Positions 17,389-29,310 are shown, numbered from the stretch's first letter. The stretch is DNA of 64,000 nt from Actinomadura pelletieri DSM 43383 (GCF_003634705.1 NZ_RBWU01000002.1:248001-312000), one strand, 5' to 3'. The notes: a model not told the origin generated them from the letters alone. Numbers and translations: made by a program.

Positions 17389-17610
17389 ATGAGTCAGCAC
17401 AACCCGTTCAACGATCCCACCGTCGCCTATCTGCGCGCCGTGCTCGGCACGCGGCTCGCCCGGCTGCGCTCCGACGAGGAACGCGACCGGGGCGCGTCCG
17501 CGATCGAATGGGCGATCATCACCGCGATCCTGGCGCTGCTCGCGATCACCATCGGCGCGATCATCACCCGGAAGGTCACGGAGAAGGCCAACAACATCAA
17601 CACCGGCTGA
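17389..17610 (+). CDS. Flp/Fap-type pilin-like protein
   Basis: 73 residues, the probable major pilin. A 35-residue leader ends in Gly35, followed by ASAIEWAIITAILALLAI: a class III prepilin site with Glu40 at position +5 and a hydrophobic stretch after it. The C-terminus KVTEKANNINTG is short, as in Flp pilins. The leader is longer than the usual 10-26 residues. ATG 17389 has GGAGGTG upstream. No prepilin peptidase gene occurs in the window. Confidence 0.9.
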   Translation: MSQHNPFNDPTVAYLRAVLGTRLARLRSDEERDRGASAIEWAIITAILALLAITIGAIITRKVTEKANNINTG

Positions 17611-17630
17611 GGCCCCGCTCCGACGCCGGG

Positions 17631-18032
17631 GTGTCGTCGATGGAGTGGGCGCTGCTCACCCCCGTCCTGATCCTGCTGATGTTCATCGTCGTGCAGTTCG
17701 CCATGGTGTTCCACGCCCGCCATGTCGCGCTCGCGGCGGCGCAGTCGGGCGCCCGTGTCGCGCGGACCTCGCCCGTCGGCGGCGGCTGGGAGGACGCGGC
17801 GGCCGTGAAGGCCCGCGACGATGCCCGCGCCATCGGCCCCGAACTGCTGGACGGCCTCCAGGTCCGCACCGGCGAGGCCGCCGACGAACGCTGGGTCGAG
17901 GTCAGCGGATACGCGGTGTCCGTCATCCCGTTCATGCGGTTCCACGTCTCGCAACGCTCGCAGGGGCCGATCGAGTGCTTCCGCCCGGACGTCGGCGACG
18001 GCACCTCGTGCCAGCGGGGAGCGGGCCCATGA
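17631..18032 (+). CDS. TadE-like pseudopilin (start uncertain)
   Basis: 133 residues from GTG 17631. The start places SSMEWALLTPVLILLMFIV at the very N-terminus, a TadE-type hydrophobic helix with the +5 Glu, followed by ARHVALAAAQSGARVAR. The processed-leader pattern, basic residues then Gly before VSSME, lies upstream of every canonical start: it is only read if translation begins at CTG 17607, which overlaps the pilin stop as CTGA. No Shine-Dalgarno is visible for either GTG 17631 or ATG 17640. The 3' end overlaps the next gene (ATGA). Confidence 0.8.
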   Translation: MSSMEWALLTPVLILLMFIVVQFAMVFHARHVALAAAQSGARVARTSPVGGGWEDAAAVKARDDARAIGPELLDGLQVRTGEAADERWVEVSGYAVSVIPFMRFHVSQRSQGPIECFRPDVGDGTSCQRGAGP

Positions 18033-18460
18033 GACTTCCCGACCGCGGCTCGATGTCCCTGGAGATGGTGCTGGTCACCCCCATCTTCGTGGTGTTCTTA
18101 CTGTTCCTCGCGGCGGTCGGGCGGATGGTGGACGCGCAGAGCCAGATGGACGGCGCCGCCCGGGACGCGGTGCGCGCCGCGTCCATCGCCCGCAGCGCCG
18201 CGTCCGCCCGGAACCTCGCCGCCGACACCGCCGCGTCCGGCCTGCGGAACACCTCCTGGTGCGCGGGCGGGCCGAGCGTCCAGACCGACGTGTCCGACTG
18301 GCGGCCCGGCGGCCGGGTCGGTGTGACGATCACCTGCGATGTGGACCTCGGCGACCTGTCGTTCATCGGGCTTCCCGGGACGAAACGCCTGCGCGGCGAG
18401 GCGGTCGCGCCCATCGACACGTTCACGTTCCGCGGCACCGACGCCGGAGACGAACCATGA
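18029..18460 (+). CDS. TadE-family pilus assembly protein
   Basis: 143 residues. The leader MRLPDRG is followed by SMSLEMVLVTPIFVVFLLFL: a Gly cleavage site with Glu at +5, then one membrane helix. The rest is a small extracytoplasmic domain with two Cys (C76 in TSWCAGG and C99 in ITCDVD) that could pair. ATG 18029 overlaps the preceding stop. Confidence 0.88.
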   Translation: MRLPDRGSMSLEMVLVTPIFVVFLLFLAAVGRMVDAQSQMDGAARDAVRAASIARSAASARNLAADTAASGLRNTSWCAGGPSVQTDVSDWRPGGRVGVTITCDVDLGDLSFIGLPGTKRLRGEAVAPIDTFTFRGTDAGDEP

Positions 18461-18882
18461 CCGATCGCGAGCGGGACCGGGGCACGATCGCCCTGTACAC
18501 GGTGTTGTTCACGCCGATCGTCCTGCTTCTGGCGGGGCTGCTGGTGGACGGCGGCCTCGCCATCCACGCGCGGCAGCGCGCCGCGGACATGGCCGAGCAG
18601 GCCGCCCGCGCGGGCGCCGACCAGATCGACACCGACGCGCTCCGGCGGACCGGCGAACCCGTCCTCGACCCGGGCCGGGCCCGCGCCGCCGCGTGCGACA
18701 TGCTCACCGCCTACCGCGACCAGGTCACCGCGTCGCGGTGCGACGCCGACGAGCAGGAGGTGGTCGTGACCGTCCAGATCACCGTCCGGCCGCAGTTGCT
18801 CGGGATCATTCCCGGGCTCGGGGAGTTCCGGTTGACGTCCGGCGCGACCGCGCGTCCCGTCACGGGAGGCGATGGGCCGTGA
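18457..18882 (+). CDS. TadE/TadG-like pilus assembly protein
   Basis: 141 residues with the leader MTDRERDRG, then TIALYTVLFTPIVLLLAGLL. It has the single N-terminal helix of TadG/pilus-Tad N-terminal proteins, and the helix is followed by DGGLAIHARQRAADMAEQA, a hallmark of this family. The +5 Glu is absent (Tyr there), so it may not be processed by the prepilin peptidase. ATG 18457 overlaps the previous gene. Confidence 0.87.
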   Translation: MTDRERDRGTIALYTVLFTPIVLLLAGLLVDGGLAIHARQRAADMAEQAARAGADQIDTDALRRTGEPVLDPGRARAAACDMLTAYRDQVTASRCDADEQEVVVTVQITVRPQLLGIIPGLGEFRLTSGATARPVTGGDGP

Positions 18883-18961
18883 GCCGGAGAGCGAACCGTC
18901 CTACGATGAGGGCGACGTCCACGCGTGGTGCAGGCAGGGACCGGCGAACGGCAGGGGCGCT

Positions 18962-21900
18962 ATGGTGACGCGGCACGGGCAGAGAAATCCGGGCACCTCC
19001 GGCGGGCGTGGGGGGCCGTCCCATCGCAGGACACCGGTCAAGGTCGGACGCAGCGCGGGCGACGTGCTGGCCGGGATCGGCTCGATCATCGCGCTGACGG
19101 CGCTGGTGGTGGGCGTCCCGATCGCGTTGCTGGTCATGTTCGGGTCGCCGTTGCCCGACCAGATGCCGTCCACGTCCGACCTGACGGGCCGGGTGGGGCC
19201 CGGCGCGCTCATCGACATCCTGGCCGCGCTGGTGTGGCTCGCCTGGATCCAGCTCGCGGTCTGCGTGGTCGTCGAGTTGTACGCGGGGATCCGCGGCGTC
19301 GGCGTCCCCGCGCGGGTCCCGCTGGCGGGCGGCGCGCAGTCGCTGGTGCACCGGCTCGTCGTGGCCGCGCTGCTGCTGTTCAGCGCCACGTCCGTGATGG
19401 TCCCGGCGCTGTCGGGGGTCGGCGGCCTGACGCGTTCGGTGGCGCACGCGGAGGAGCTTCAGCAGCCCCCGGCCGCCGCGCCGCAGAGCCAGGCCATGGC
19501 GGGCCGCACCGAGCAGGTCGCCGCGCAGAACCCGGTGGACGAGTCGGCCACCACCAAGATCTACCGGGTGCAGCCGCCGGAGGGACGCCACCACGAGAGC
19601 CTGTGGGAGATCGCCGAGAAGTGCCTGGGGGACGGGCGCCGCTACAAGGAAATCTTCAAGCTCAACAACGACCACGTCCAGCCGGACGGTTCACGGCTCA
19701 CCATCGCCAGCCTGATCCGACCGGGCTGGATTCTGGAGATGCCCGCGGACGCCAAGGGCGCGAAGGTCATTCCGACCAAGGACCTCCAGGACTACTTCCG
19801 GCACGGTCACGCCGTCCCGGACAAACCCGCCAAGCCCGCCAAGCCCGCCAAGCCCGAGAAGCCGCAACAGCCGCAGCAGCCGGAGCGGCCCGCGCAGCCG
19901 GAGCCGCCGCGCGAGTCGGCGCCGCCGACCCCCAAGCCGCAGCAGCCCGCCCCACCGCCCACCACCCAGAAGCCCGCCACACCGCCGCCCACCTCCGAAG
20001 CTCCGGCGACGTCGCAGCCGCCCGCCGCCGCCAAGCCCCCGGCTTCGAAGGCCCCGGCTTCGAAGGCGCCGGCCGCCAAGCCCCCCGCGTCCAAGCCCCC
20101 CGCGTCGCAGACTCCGGTGTCGCAGTTGCCCGACACGCAGCCTTCGGCGTCGCAGGAGGACACCGACCGGCTCGACATCGGCTGGCCGCACGGGCTCGCG
20201 GCCGGTGCGCTGATCGGCTCCGGGCTGCTCGTCGTCCTCGGTCGGCGCCGCCGCGCCCAGATGTGGAACCGCGAACCCGGCACCATGATCGCCCGGCCGG
20301 AGGGCGGGGCGGCCCTGGCGGAACGGGCGCTGCGGCTCGGCGCCGACGACGACGCGGCGCGGCTGCTCGACCTCGGGCTGCGGCATCTGTCGAAGTCGAT
20401 GGCGGCGGGCGGCCGTCCGCTGCCGACCGTGTACGGCGTGCACATCGCCGGCGCGCAGAGCCTCGACCTGTGGATCGCGCCCGCCGACCGGAACCCGCCC
20501 GCGCCGTGGCAGGCGTTCGACGACGGGCAGGTGTGGCGTCTGTCCGGTGACGCCCTCGCCGGACTCGAGTCGTCCGACCTCGGTGACGTCCTCGCGCCCT
20601 ATCCGGGCCTGGTCTCGATCGGCACGAACGACAACGGTCGCATCCTCGTCGACCTGGAGGCCGCGCACGGGCTGATCGCGCTGCGCGGCCCCGACGACGT
20701 CCGCCGCGCGGCGCTGTCGGCGATCGCGATCGAGCTGGCCACCAACCGTTGGTCCGACCACATGCGGATCACGCTCGTCGGGTTCGACGGTGGGCTCGGC
20801 GAGGGGCTGCGGGAGATCGCCCCGGACCGGGTCCGGTCCGTCGCGACGCTCGCGGACGCGCTGCCCGAGCTGGAGGGACGCAGCGAGGAGGTGCGGCAGG
20901 CGCTCGCCGCGTCCGGGGTCGACTCGGTCCTCACCGGAAGGTGTCGCGGTGTGTTCGGCGAGGCGTGGATGCCGCACTACCTGATCATGGCGGACCAGCC
21001 GTCGGAGGAGGACGCGGACCGGCTCGTCGCGCTCGCCCGCACCGGCACCCGGATGGCCGCGGGCTACCTCGTCGCCGGTGACGTGCAGGGCGCCACCTGG
21101 ACCTGGGACGTCGATGCCGCCGGACGCCTCCAGGCCGGCGTCCTCGGCTTCGAGGTCGACGCGCAACTCGTCGAGGACGACGCCTACCGCAACGTGTTCG
21201 ACCTGTTCAGGACGGCGAACCGCAACGATGCCGTCCAGCTTCCCGGCCTCGCCGGTGGCGCGGAGCCGCCGACCTCGCAGCAGTCGTCGGTCGACATCCG
21301 CCTGCTCGGCCCGATCGAGGTGGACGCGCCCGGCCCGATGGACGAGGACCGCCGCGACCTCTGCACCGAACTGCTGGTGTATCTGGCGGCGCACCCGGAG
21401 GGCGTCCACCCGACGGTGCTGTCCGGCGCGATCTGGCCGCGCGGGGTCCCCGCGGGCGTCCGCGACGCGTGTGTGGCGCGCGTGTCGGACTGGCTCGGCC
21501 GGGACGCGCGGGGCCGCCCGAACCTGTACTACGACGAGCGCGGCCGGATCAGGCTCGGCTCGGAGGTGCGGGTCGACCTCGACGTGTTCCGCTGGCTGGT
21601 GTGGCGGTCGGCGGCCGAACCCGCGTCCGAGACCGCCTACATGTCGTACGCGCTGGACCTCGTCCGGGGGCCGCTCCTCGCGGGCCGTCCGCGCGGCCGG
21701 TACACGTGGCTCGCCGACCATGTGCTGGAGTACGAGGCGTCCGCGCGGGTCATCGACGTCGCGCACCGGCTGGTCCTGCTGCGGCTGGACGAGGGTGACG
21801 CGCGCGGCGCGGTGAGCGCGGCACGTGCCGGGCTGCGGCTCGCCCCGGACGACGAGGGCCTGTGGCGGGACCTGCTGCGCGCCACCCACGCCACCGGCGA

Positions 21901-22039
21901 CGTCGCGCAGGTCCGGGTGATCGTGGACGAGATGCGCGGCCGCATCGCCCGGGACCCGCTGTTCGACCGGCTCCAACCCCAAACGGAGGCGCTGGTGGAG
22001 GAACTGCTGCCGGACTGGGGCGGCGTCAGATCGCGTTGA
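18962..22039 (+). CDS. LysM and BTAD-domain membrane protein closing the Tad operon
   Basis: 1025 residues. Two or three N-terminal membrane helices (about residues 25-145) precede a LysM-like module (YRVQPPEGRHHESLWEIAEKC...IRPGWILEMP). A 110-residue Pro/Ala/Lys linker with PAKPAKPAKP and PASKAPASK repeats follows, then another helix (AAGALIGSGLLVVLGRRRR), a long cytoplasmic domain, and a C-terminal winged-helix plus bacterial transcriptional activation domain (VDIRLLGPIEVDAPG to the end). LysM suggests wall anchoring and BTAD is typical of SARP/AfsR regulators, so it could link pilus assembly to a cytoplasmic output (inference). ATG 18962 is preferred; an in-frame ATG at 18872 would overlap the preceding gene. 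Confidence 0.85.
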   Translation: MVTRHGQRNPGTSGGRGGPSHRRTPVKVGRSAGDVLAGIGSIIALTALVVGVPIALLVMFGSPLPDQMPSTSDLTGRVGPGALIDILAALVWLAWIQLAVCVVVELYAGIRGVGVPARVPLAGGAQSLVHRLVVAALLLFSATSVMVPALSGVGGLTRSVAHAEELQQPPAAAPQSQAMAGRTEQVAAQNPVDESATTKIYRVQPPEGRHHESLWEIAEKCLGDGRRYKEIFKLNNDHVQPDGSRLTIASLIRPGWILEMPADAKGAKVIPTKDLQDYFRHGHAVPDKPAKPAKPAKPEKPQQPQQPERPAQPEPPRESAPPTPKPQQPAPPPTTQKPATPPPTSEAPATSQPPAAAKPPASKAPASKAPAAKPPASKPPASQTPVSQLPDTQPSASQEDTDRLDIGWPHGLAAGALIGSGLLVVLGRRRRAQMWNREPGTMIARPEGGAALAERALRLGADDDAARLLDLGLRHLSKSMAAGGRPLPTVYGVHIAGAQSLDLWIAPADRNPPAPWQAFDDGQVWRLSGDALAGLESSDLGDVLAPYPGLVSIGTNDNGRILVDLEAAHGLIALRGPDDVRRAALSAIAIELATNRWSDHMRITLVGFDGGLGEGLREIAPDRVRSVATLADALPELEGRSEEVRQALAASGVDSVLTGRCRGVFGEAWMPHYLIMADQPSEEDADRLVALARTGTRMAAGYLVAGDVQGATWTWDVDAAGRLQAGVLGFEVDAQLVEDDAYRNVFDLFRTANRNDAVQLPGLAGGAEPPTSQQSSVDIRLLGPIEVDAPGPMDEDRRDLCTELLVYLAAHPEGVHPTVLSGAIWPRGVPAGVRDACVARVSDWLGRDARGRPNLYYDERGRIRLGSEVRVDLDVFRWLVWRSAAEPASETAYMSYALDLVRGPLLAGRPRGRYTWLADHVLEYEASARVIDVAHRLVLLRLDEGDARGAVSAARAGLRLAPDDEGLWRDLLRATHATGDVAQVRVIVDEMRGRIARDPLFDRLQPQTEALVEELLPDWGGVRSR

Positions 22040-22049
22040 GCAGCGCCCG

Positions 22050-23174
22050 TCACCCGCCCGGCCGCGGGTGCACGCGCAACGCCACCGGACGGCCCCCGAC
22101 ATCGACCTTCCGCAGCACGGTTCCCGTCCGGGTCGACACGGCGTAGACGAGCCCGCCGGGGTCGGCGAGCCACAGCGCCGACCCGTCCGGCGACAGCCCG
22201 CCCGGCGTCGCGGGCCCGCGCCCCGGCAGCGGCCACCGGGACTCCACCCGCCCGGTCACGACATCGACAACGGCGAGGACATCACCACCCACGACGAACA
22301 CCCGGCGCTCGCCCCCACCGACGACCAGGCTCCGCGCACCCGGCCCGGTCGAAACGAACCCCAACGGCACGAACCGCCGTGCGTCCACGACCCACAAGCC
22401 CCCCGCAGCCGGATCGGCGACATAAAACACCGCCCCACCCGGCGCCAGCCGCACGTCACCGGGCCGGGCCCCGCGCGGCAGCCGGATCGTCCCGGCGACG
22501 CGGCGTCCGGCGAGATCCACGTGGACGAGCGTGCCCGCGGACGCGCACGTCGCGACCACCGCCGACCCGTCGTCGGTGAAGTCGGCATGCCCCGCCGCGC
22601 ACGGCAACGGCACCGACGCCTTAGCCCGCATGGTCACCGGATCGCGGACGCCGAGACGACGCGGCCGACGGGTCAGGACCAGCGCATCCCGCCCATCCGG
22701 CGTGAAGTACAACGCGGCGGCGCCCTTCACCCGAACCGGACGGCCCCGTTCACCACCGTCCACCCCGACCGGAACGAGGACACCGTGCGCCCGGTCGGCG
22801 ACCCACAGCCGCCGCGGGTCCGGGGACGGCACGATCCGAGCCGCCACCCCGACGCGGATACGGTCCACGGTCTGAAGCGTGCCGGGGTCGAGGACGTCGA
22901 TGACCCGGCCATGCGCGACGTACAGCCGTGGCACCTCCACCCGCCCGTCCGGTACAGGCACAGGCACGGAGACGCCGGGCGATTCACGGACCGGACGCGG
23001 CGGCAGATACGGCGCCGGCCCACCGAGCCCGATCGCAGGGCCGTCCGGGGAGCCCTCACCGGGCCGATAGAACGGGACGGGCGACTCGCAGCCGACGAGC
23101 ACACCGCTGGTCAGCGCAAGGGCAGCAGCGAACCGAAACGCGGCGGCCCGCGCTCTCCGTCCCTCCCCTGTCAC
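22050..23174 (-). CDS. Lipoprotein with beta-propeller (YVTN/PQQ-like) domain
   Basis: 374 residues. The N-terminus is a lipoprotein signal (MTGEGRRARAAAFRF, hydrophobic core, lipobox LVGC). The remainder shows repeated blades such as PRLYVAHGRVIDVLDPGT, RRLWVADRAHGVLVPVG and SALWLADPGGLVYAVSTRTG, as in surface YVTN-type propellers. It probably sits on the outer face of the membrane; ligand unknown. GTG 23174 is chosen because it gives a compact signal peptide and has TAAGG upstream; the longer frame to 23240 would bury it. It is convergent with the Tad operon, with 10 bp between stops. Confidence 0.82.
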   Translation of the reverse strand: MTGEGRRARAAAFRFAAALALTSGVLVGCESPVPFYRPGEGSPDGPAIGLGGPAPYLPPRPVRESPGVSVPVPVPDGRVEVPRLYVAHGRVIDVLDPGTLQTVDRIRVGVAARIVPSPDPRRLWVADRAHGVLVPVGVDGGERGRPVRVKGAAALYFTPDGRDALVLTRRPRRLGVRDPVTMRAKASVPLPCAAGHADFTDDGSAVVATCASAGTLVHVDLAGRRVAGTIRLPRGARPGDVRLAPGGAVFYVADPAAGGLWVVDARRFVPLGFVSTGPGARSLVVGGGERRVFVVGGDVLAVVDVVTGRVESRWPLPGRGPATPGGLSPDGSALWLADPGGLVYAVSTRTGTVLRKVDVGGRPVALRVHPRPGG

Positions 23175-23270
23175 GGCGGGGACCTTACCGGGAGACGACA
23201 CCGAGTACGCGCACAATCGCGAAACGTGACACACCTTCACCGACCAGAACTCGTGTCAACGCAACCCCAC

Positions 23271-23411
23271 CCCCGCACGCGAACGCGTAACCCGCCCAGC
23301 ACAACAACCCCGAAGCCGAGCGGATCGCGAAGCGATACCGCGTTCGCCCAGCCCCCGGTTCGCAGCGAGCCATCGGAAGAGCGAAGTGACCCGGGCTTGC
23401 AATAAACACAG
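23271..23411. repeat. Dispersed hairpin repeat, copy B (degenerate)
   Basis: Diverged copy of the family at 540-650. It keeps GCACGCGAACGCGTAACCC, GATCGCGAAGCGATACCGCG and the GCAATAAACACAGCC closing segment. It is the left member of a tandem pair with copy C, period about 147 bp. Confidence 0.7.
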
Positions 23412-23417
23412 CCACCC

Positions 23418-23566
23418 CAGCCCGCGCGCGAACGCGTGACCTGCCCGGTGGAGCGATGCCGAAGGCGAGCGGAGCCGGGCAGATCGCGAAGCGATGTCGC
23501 GTTCGCACCAGGACAGGTCACGTAGCGAGCCGCCAGGCGAGCGAAGTGGGCCTGGCCTGCAATAAA
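23418..23566. repeat. Dispersed hairpin repeat, copy C
   Basis: Well-preserved copy: GCGCGAACGCG pairs with CGCGTTCGC about 70 bases on, enclosing TGCCCGG/CCGGGCA arms and the GATCGCGAAGCGATG hairpin. It is followed by GGTCACGTAGCGAGCCGCC and CTGCAATAAA. The right edge is immediately next to the TAG stop of the NYN gene (CTAG, 23566-23569). Confidence 0.8.
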
Positions 23567-24628
23567 CTAGTCGGACTTGCCGATGCCGATGCCGAACTCG
23601 CGGTAGACGCGCTCCCAGAAGCCGTCCCGCAGCCAGGTACGGGCCTCCTGGTAGGGCCGCAGCGAGGAACCGAGTTCCTTCTCGGCCTCGATCAGCAGCT
23701 CCTTGTCGATGACCGGCGGCAGGATCGGGCCGGGGAGCAGGTCACGGATGTTGTCCCGCCCCCGCTCGAAGATCCACTTCTGGGCGACATGTTCGCCGAT
23801 CTCCAGCATGTGGTCGCGTTCGGGGCCGAGCTTGCCCTCGGCGAGCTTGCCGTCCGTCACGGCGGTGGAGTTCATCGACGCGGCCACCGTCGCGGGCGTC
23901 GCGCCGCTCGGGGCCGGGACGCCGGCGCGGACGGTCGCGGGCGTCGGCTTGACCGCCGGGGGCCGTCCCGCGAACACCTGCGACGGGGAGGGGACGGGGT
24001 TCGTGCGCTGCGCGGCGGCAGCGGCGTCCCGCACGGCGGTGGTCGTTCCCGGGGCGGGCAGCAGTTTCGCCTTGGTGAAGTAGGGGCGCAGGAAGTCGGC
24101 GGGCAGCACCTCGACCGTGTCGGACTCCCACACCAGCCACTCGGCCTGGTTCGAACCGTGCGTCGGCTCGACCCCCCACAGGTGCACGCGGACCCCGTAG
24201 CGCTGCGCCGCCTCGACGGCGGGCAGCATGTCCTCGTCACCGGCCAGCAGTACCGCGTCGGTGATCGCGCGATGCCGGGCGAGGGCCTCGAGGTCGGCTC
24301 GGAGTTGGGCGTCCACACCCTTCTGCTGGCCCTGCGCGTTCAGGTTCCCCAGGCGCAGCTTCACCAGCGGCAGGTTCGCGATGACGCGCTGGTCGACGGT
24401 CGGCTGCCGTTTCGGTGCCGCGTCGAACCAGTAGACCCGCAGCAGTTCGCCACGCCGTTGTTCGTCGGCGTGATCGGTCAAAGCCTTGATCAGCTTCTCG
24501 GCGGCGACCCGGTACTCCCGTCTGGAACCGCAGCTGAGCAGCAGGGCACCGGAGGCCGCGTAGAGGTATCCCGCGTCGACGAAAATGGCGTAGCGCGCGG
24601 GCTGTGGGACGAACTCCGAGGTGGCCAT
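23567..24628 (-). CDS. NYN-domain (PIN-like) putative ribonuclease
   Basis: 353 residues. The N-terminal 170 residues form a NYN/PIN-like fold: ARYAIFVDAGYLYAASG, DAQLRADLEALA and DAVLLAGDEDMLPAV supply the three acidic positions of the metal site. NYN proteins are RNA nucleases related to PIN domains. The C-terminal half is Ala/Pro/Thr-rich and then a helical region ending GREFGIGIG-like; no second enzyme domain is recognised. ATG 24628 follows GGTGGAAGG. The gene lies downstream of accE on the same strand. Target RNA unknown. Confidence 0.85.
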   Translation of the reverse strand: MATSEFVPQPARYAIFVDAGYLYAASGALLLSCGSRREYRVAAEKLIKALTDHADEQRRGELLRVYWFDAAPKRQPTVDQRVIANLPLVKLRLGNLNAQGQQKGVDAQLRADLEALARHRAITDAVLLAGDEDMLPAVEAAQRYGVRVHLWGVEPTHGSNQAEWLVWESDTVEVLPADFLRPYFTKAKLLPAPGTTTAVRDAAAAAQRTNPVPSPSQVFAGRPPAVKPTPATVRAGVPAPSGATPATVAASMNSTAVTDGKLAEGKLGPERDHMLEIGEHVAQKWIFERGRDNIRDLLPGPILPPVIDKELLIEAEKELGSSLRPYQEARTWLRDGFWERVYREFGIGIGKSD

Positions 24629-24683
24629 GGCCTTCCACCTTATTCGTGCCGGGCCGTCGCTGGGCGTGAACCACCGTTGTCCG

Positions 24684-24929
24684 TCAGCGCGGCAGGGCGC
24701 TCGCCCGCCACGCTCCGGGGCCGCGAGGCCGCGGTCCGTCCGCGCCCGTGGCGCGCACGAGCCGGGTCCGATCGGCCCATCGGGACGGCCGGGACGCCCG
24801 GTTCGCCGCGTTCCTGGCGGCCGCGGCGGCGCGGGCGCGGGCGGTCAGCACGGCGACGAGCGCGGCGATTTCCTCCGGGCCCGGGTCGCCCCGGACGACC
24901 TGGAGGAACGGCTGGTCCGATGCGGTCAC
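24684..24929 (-). CDS. accE: Acyl-CoA carboxylase epsilon subunit
   Basis: 81-residue small subunit. QPFLQVVRGDPGPEEIAALV, followed by an Ala/Arg-rich helix and SRWADRTRLVRA, matches the actinobacterial AccE/PccE family, which stabilises the carboxylase holoenzyme and raises its activity. It lies 31 bp downstream of accD. GTG 24929 has GGAGAG at good spacing and starts where the family starts; ATG 24944 is an alternative adding five residues. Confidence 0.88.
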   Translation of the reverse strand: MTASDQPFLQVVRGDPGPEEIAALVAVLTARARAAAAARNAANRASRPSRWADRTRLVRATGADGPRPRGPGAWRASALPR

Positions 24930-24960
24930 CAGATCTCTCCACATCCTGGGAGGGTCGCGG

Positions 24961-26553
24961 TCACAGCGGAATGTTCCCGTGCTTCTTGGGCGGCAGCGTC
25001 CGGCGCTTGTCCCGCAGCGCCCGCAGGGCCCGCACGACCTGCCCGCGCGTCTCCGACGGTTTGATCACGTTGTCGACATAGCCGCGTTCGGCCGCGATGT
25101 ACGGGTTGGCGAGCGTGTCCTCGTACTCGGTGATCAGCTCGGCGCGGCGGGCGTCGGGGTCGTCGGCGGCGGCGAGTTCCCGCCGATACAGGATGTTCAC
25201 CGCGCCCTGCGCGCCCATGACCGCGATCTGCGCGGTCGGCCACGCCAGGTTGATGTCGGCGCCGAGGTGCTTGGACCCCATGACGTCGTACGCGCCGCCG
25301 TACGCCTTCCGCGTGATGATGGTGACGAGCGGGACGGTCGCCTCCGCGTACGCGTAAAGCAGCTTCGCGCCCCGCCGGATGATGCCGTTCCACTCCTGGT
25401 CGGTGCCGGGCAGGAAGCCGGGGACGTCCACGAACGTCAGCACCGGGATGTTGAACGCGTCGCACGTCCGGACGAACCGGGCGGCCTTCTCGGACGCGTG
25501 GATGTCGAGCGTCCCGGCGAACTGCATCGGCTGGTTCGCGACGATGCCGACCGAGTGGCCCTCGACCCGCCCGAACCCGACGATGATGTTCGGCGCGAAC
25601 AGTTCCTGCACCTCCAGGAACTCGCCGTCGTCCAGCACGTGCTCGATGGCGGTGTGCATGTCGTACGGCTGGTTCGGCGAATCGGGAATGAGCGAGTCAA
25701 GTTCCTCGACCGATTCCTCCGGGTCGACCGCGACATCGAACACCGGCGCGTCCGACAGGTTGTTGGACGGCAGGTACGACAGCAGCGCCTTGACGTACTC
25801 GATCGCGTCGTCCTCGTCCGACCCCTGGTAGTGCGCCACACCGGACCGGGAGTTGTGCGAGTGCGCCCCGCCCAGCTCCTCCATCGTGACCTCTTCGCCG
25901 GTGACCGTCTTGATCACATCGGGCCCGGTGATGAACATATGGGACGTCTGATCGACCATCACCACGAAGTCGGTGATCGCGGGGGAGTACACGGCGCCGC
26001 CCGCGCACGGCCCCATGACCAGCGAGATCTGCGGGATCACCCCGGACGCGTGCACGTTCCGCTTGAAGATCTCCGCGTACAGCCCGAGCGCGACGACACC
26101 CTCCTGGATCCGCGCGCCACCGGAGTCGTTGATCCCGATCACCGGGCAGCCCGTGGTCATCGCGTGATCCATGACCTTGCAGATCTTCTCGCCGAACACC
26201 TCGCCGAGCGACCCGCCGGACACGGTGAAGTCCTGGCTGAAAACCGCGACGGGACGCCCGTCGACCGTCCCGTACCCGGTGACGACACCGTCGCCGTAAG
26301 GGCGGTTCTTCTCCATCCCGAAGTTCGTCGACCGATGCCGTGCCAGTTCGTCGAATTCGACGAACGACCCTGGGTCGAGCAGCGCGTCGATCCGTTCCCG
26401 CGCCGTCATCTTCCCCTTGGCGTGCTGCTTCTCCACGGCCCGCGCCGAACCGGCGTGCACGGCCTCGTACCGGCGCCGCTCCAGATCCGCGATCTTCCCG
26501 GCCGTGGTGTGGACGTCGTAGTCCACCGGGGGTTCAGGGGCTTCCGTCGCCAT
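24961..26553 (-). CDS. accD5: Acyl-CoA carboxylase beta subunit (propionyl/acetyl-CoA carboxyltransferase)
   Basis: 530 residues, full length. The N-terminal carboxyltransferase half shows [14 protein letters not shown] and the oxyanion-loop region [12 protein letters not shown]. The C-terminal half shows [20 protein letters not shown] and the second acyl-CoA-binding glycine pair in [17 protein letters not shown]. It transfers CO2 from carboxybiotin on the AccA chain (3778-5541) to propionyl- or acetyl-CoA. The residue at the known specificity position (Asp/Ile in homologues) cannot be assigned without alignment. ATG 26553; divergent from ppc with about 65 bp between starts. Confidence 0.95.
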   Translation of the reverse strand: MATEAPEPPVDYDVHTTAGKIADLERRRYEAVHAGSARAVEKQHAKGKMTARERIDALLDPGSFVEFDELARHRSTNFGMEKNRPYGDGVVTGYGTVDGRPVAVFSQDFTVSGGSLGEVFGEKICKVMDHAMTTGCPVIGINDSGGARIQEGVVALGLYAEIFKRNVHASGVIPQISLVMGPCAGGAVYSPAITDFVVMVDQTSHMFITGPDVIKTVTGEEVTMEELGGAHSHNSRSGVAHYQGSDEDDAIEYVKALLSYLPSNNLSDAPVFDVAVDPEESVEELDSLIPDSPNQPYDMHTAIEHVLDDGEFLEVQELFAPNIIVGFGRVEGHSVGIVANQPMQFAGTLDIHASEKAARFVRTCDAFNIPVLTFVDVPGFLPGTDQEWNGIIRRGAKLLYAYAEATVPLVTIITRKAYGGAYDVMGSKHLGADINLAWPTAQIAVMGAQGAVNILYRRELAAADDPDARRAELITEYEDTLANPYIAAERGYVDNVIKPSETRGQVVRALRALRDKRRTLPPKKHGNIPL

Positions 26554-26618
26554 GCCGGTCAGGTTAACCGGGTGCCGCCCGCACGGCCGCGTTCGGGGGA
26601 CTCGTTACGCTGGGTCGA

Positions 26619-29216
<2,598 letters not shown>

Positions 29217-29259
29217 CAGTCTGTTGGGATAACGGTTCTGGCCTAGCGGGCCGCGAATG

Positions 29260-29303
29260 CAGAGAACCCCCGAACCCGATGCCGGATTGCTGGGGGCTCT
29301 CTG
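29260..29303 (+). terminator. Hairpin terminator after ppc
   Basis: CAGAGAACCCCC pairs with GGGGGCTCTCTG across a 20-base loop (one A-C mismatch in 12 bp), 43 bases after the ppc stop. Confidence 0.65.
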
Positions 29304-29310
29304 TTGTGCG

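Noticed and set aside
19691..22102. 803-residue minus-strand frame
   Set aside because: Antisense to the LysM-BTAD gene; Gly/Arg-rich repeats mirror its Pro/Ala linker.
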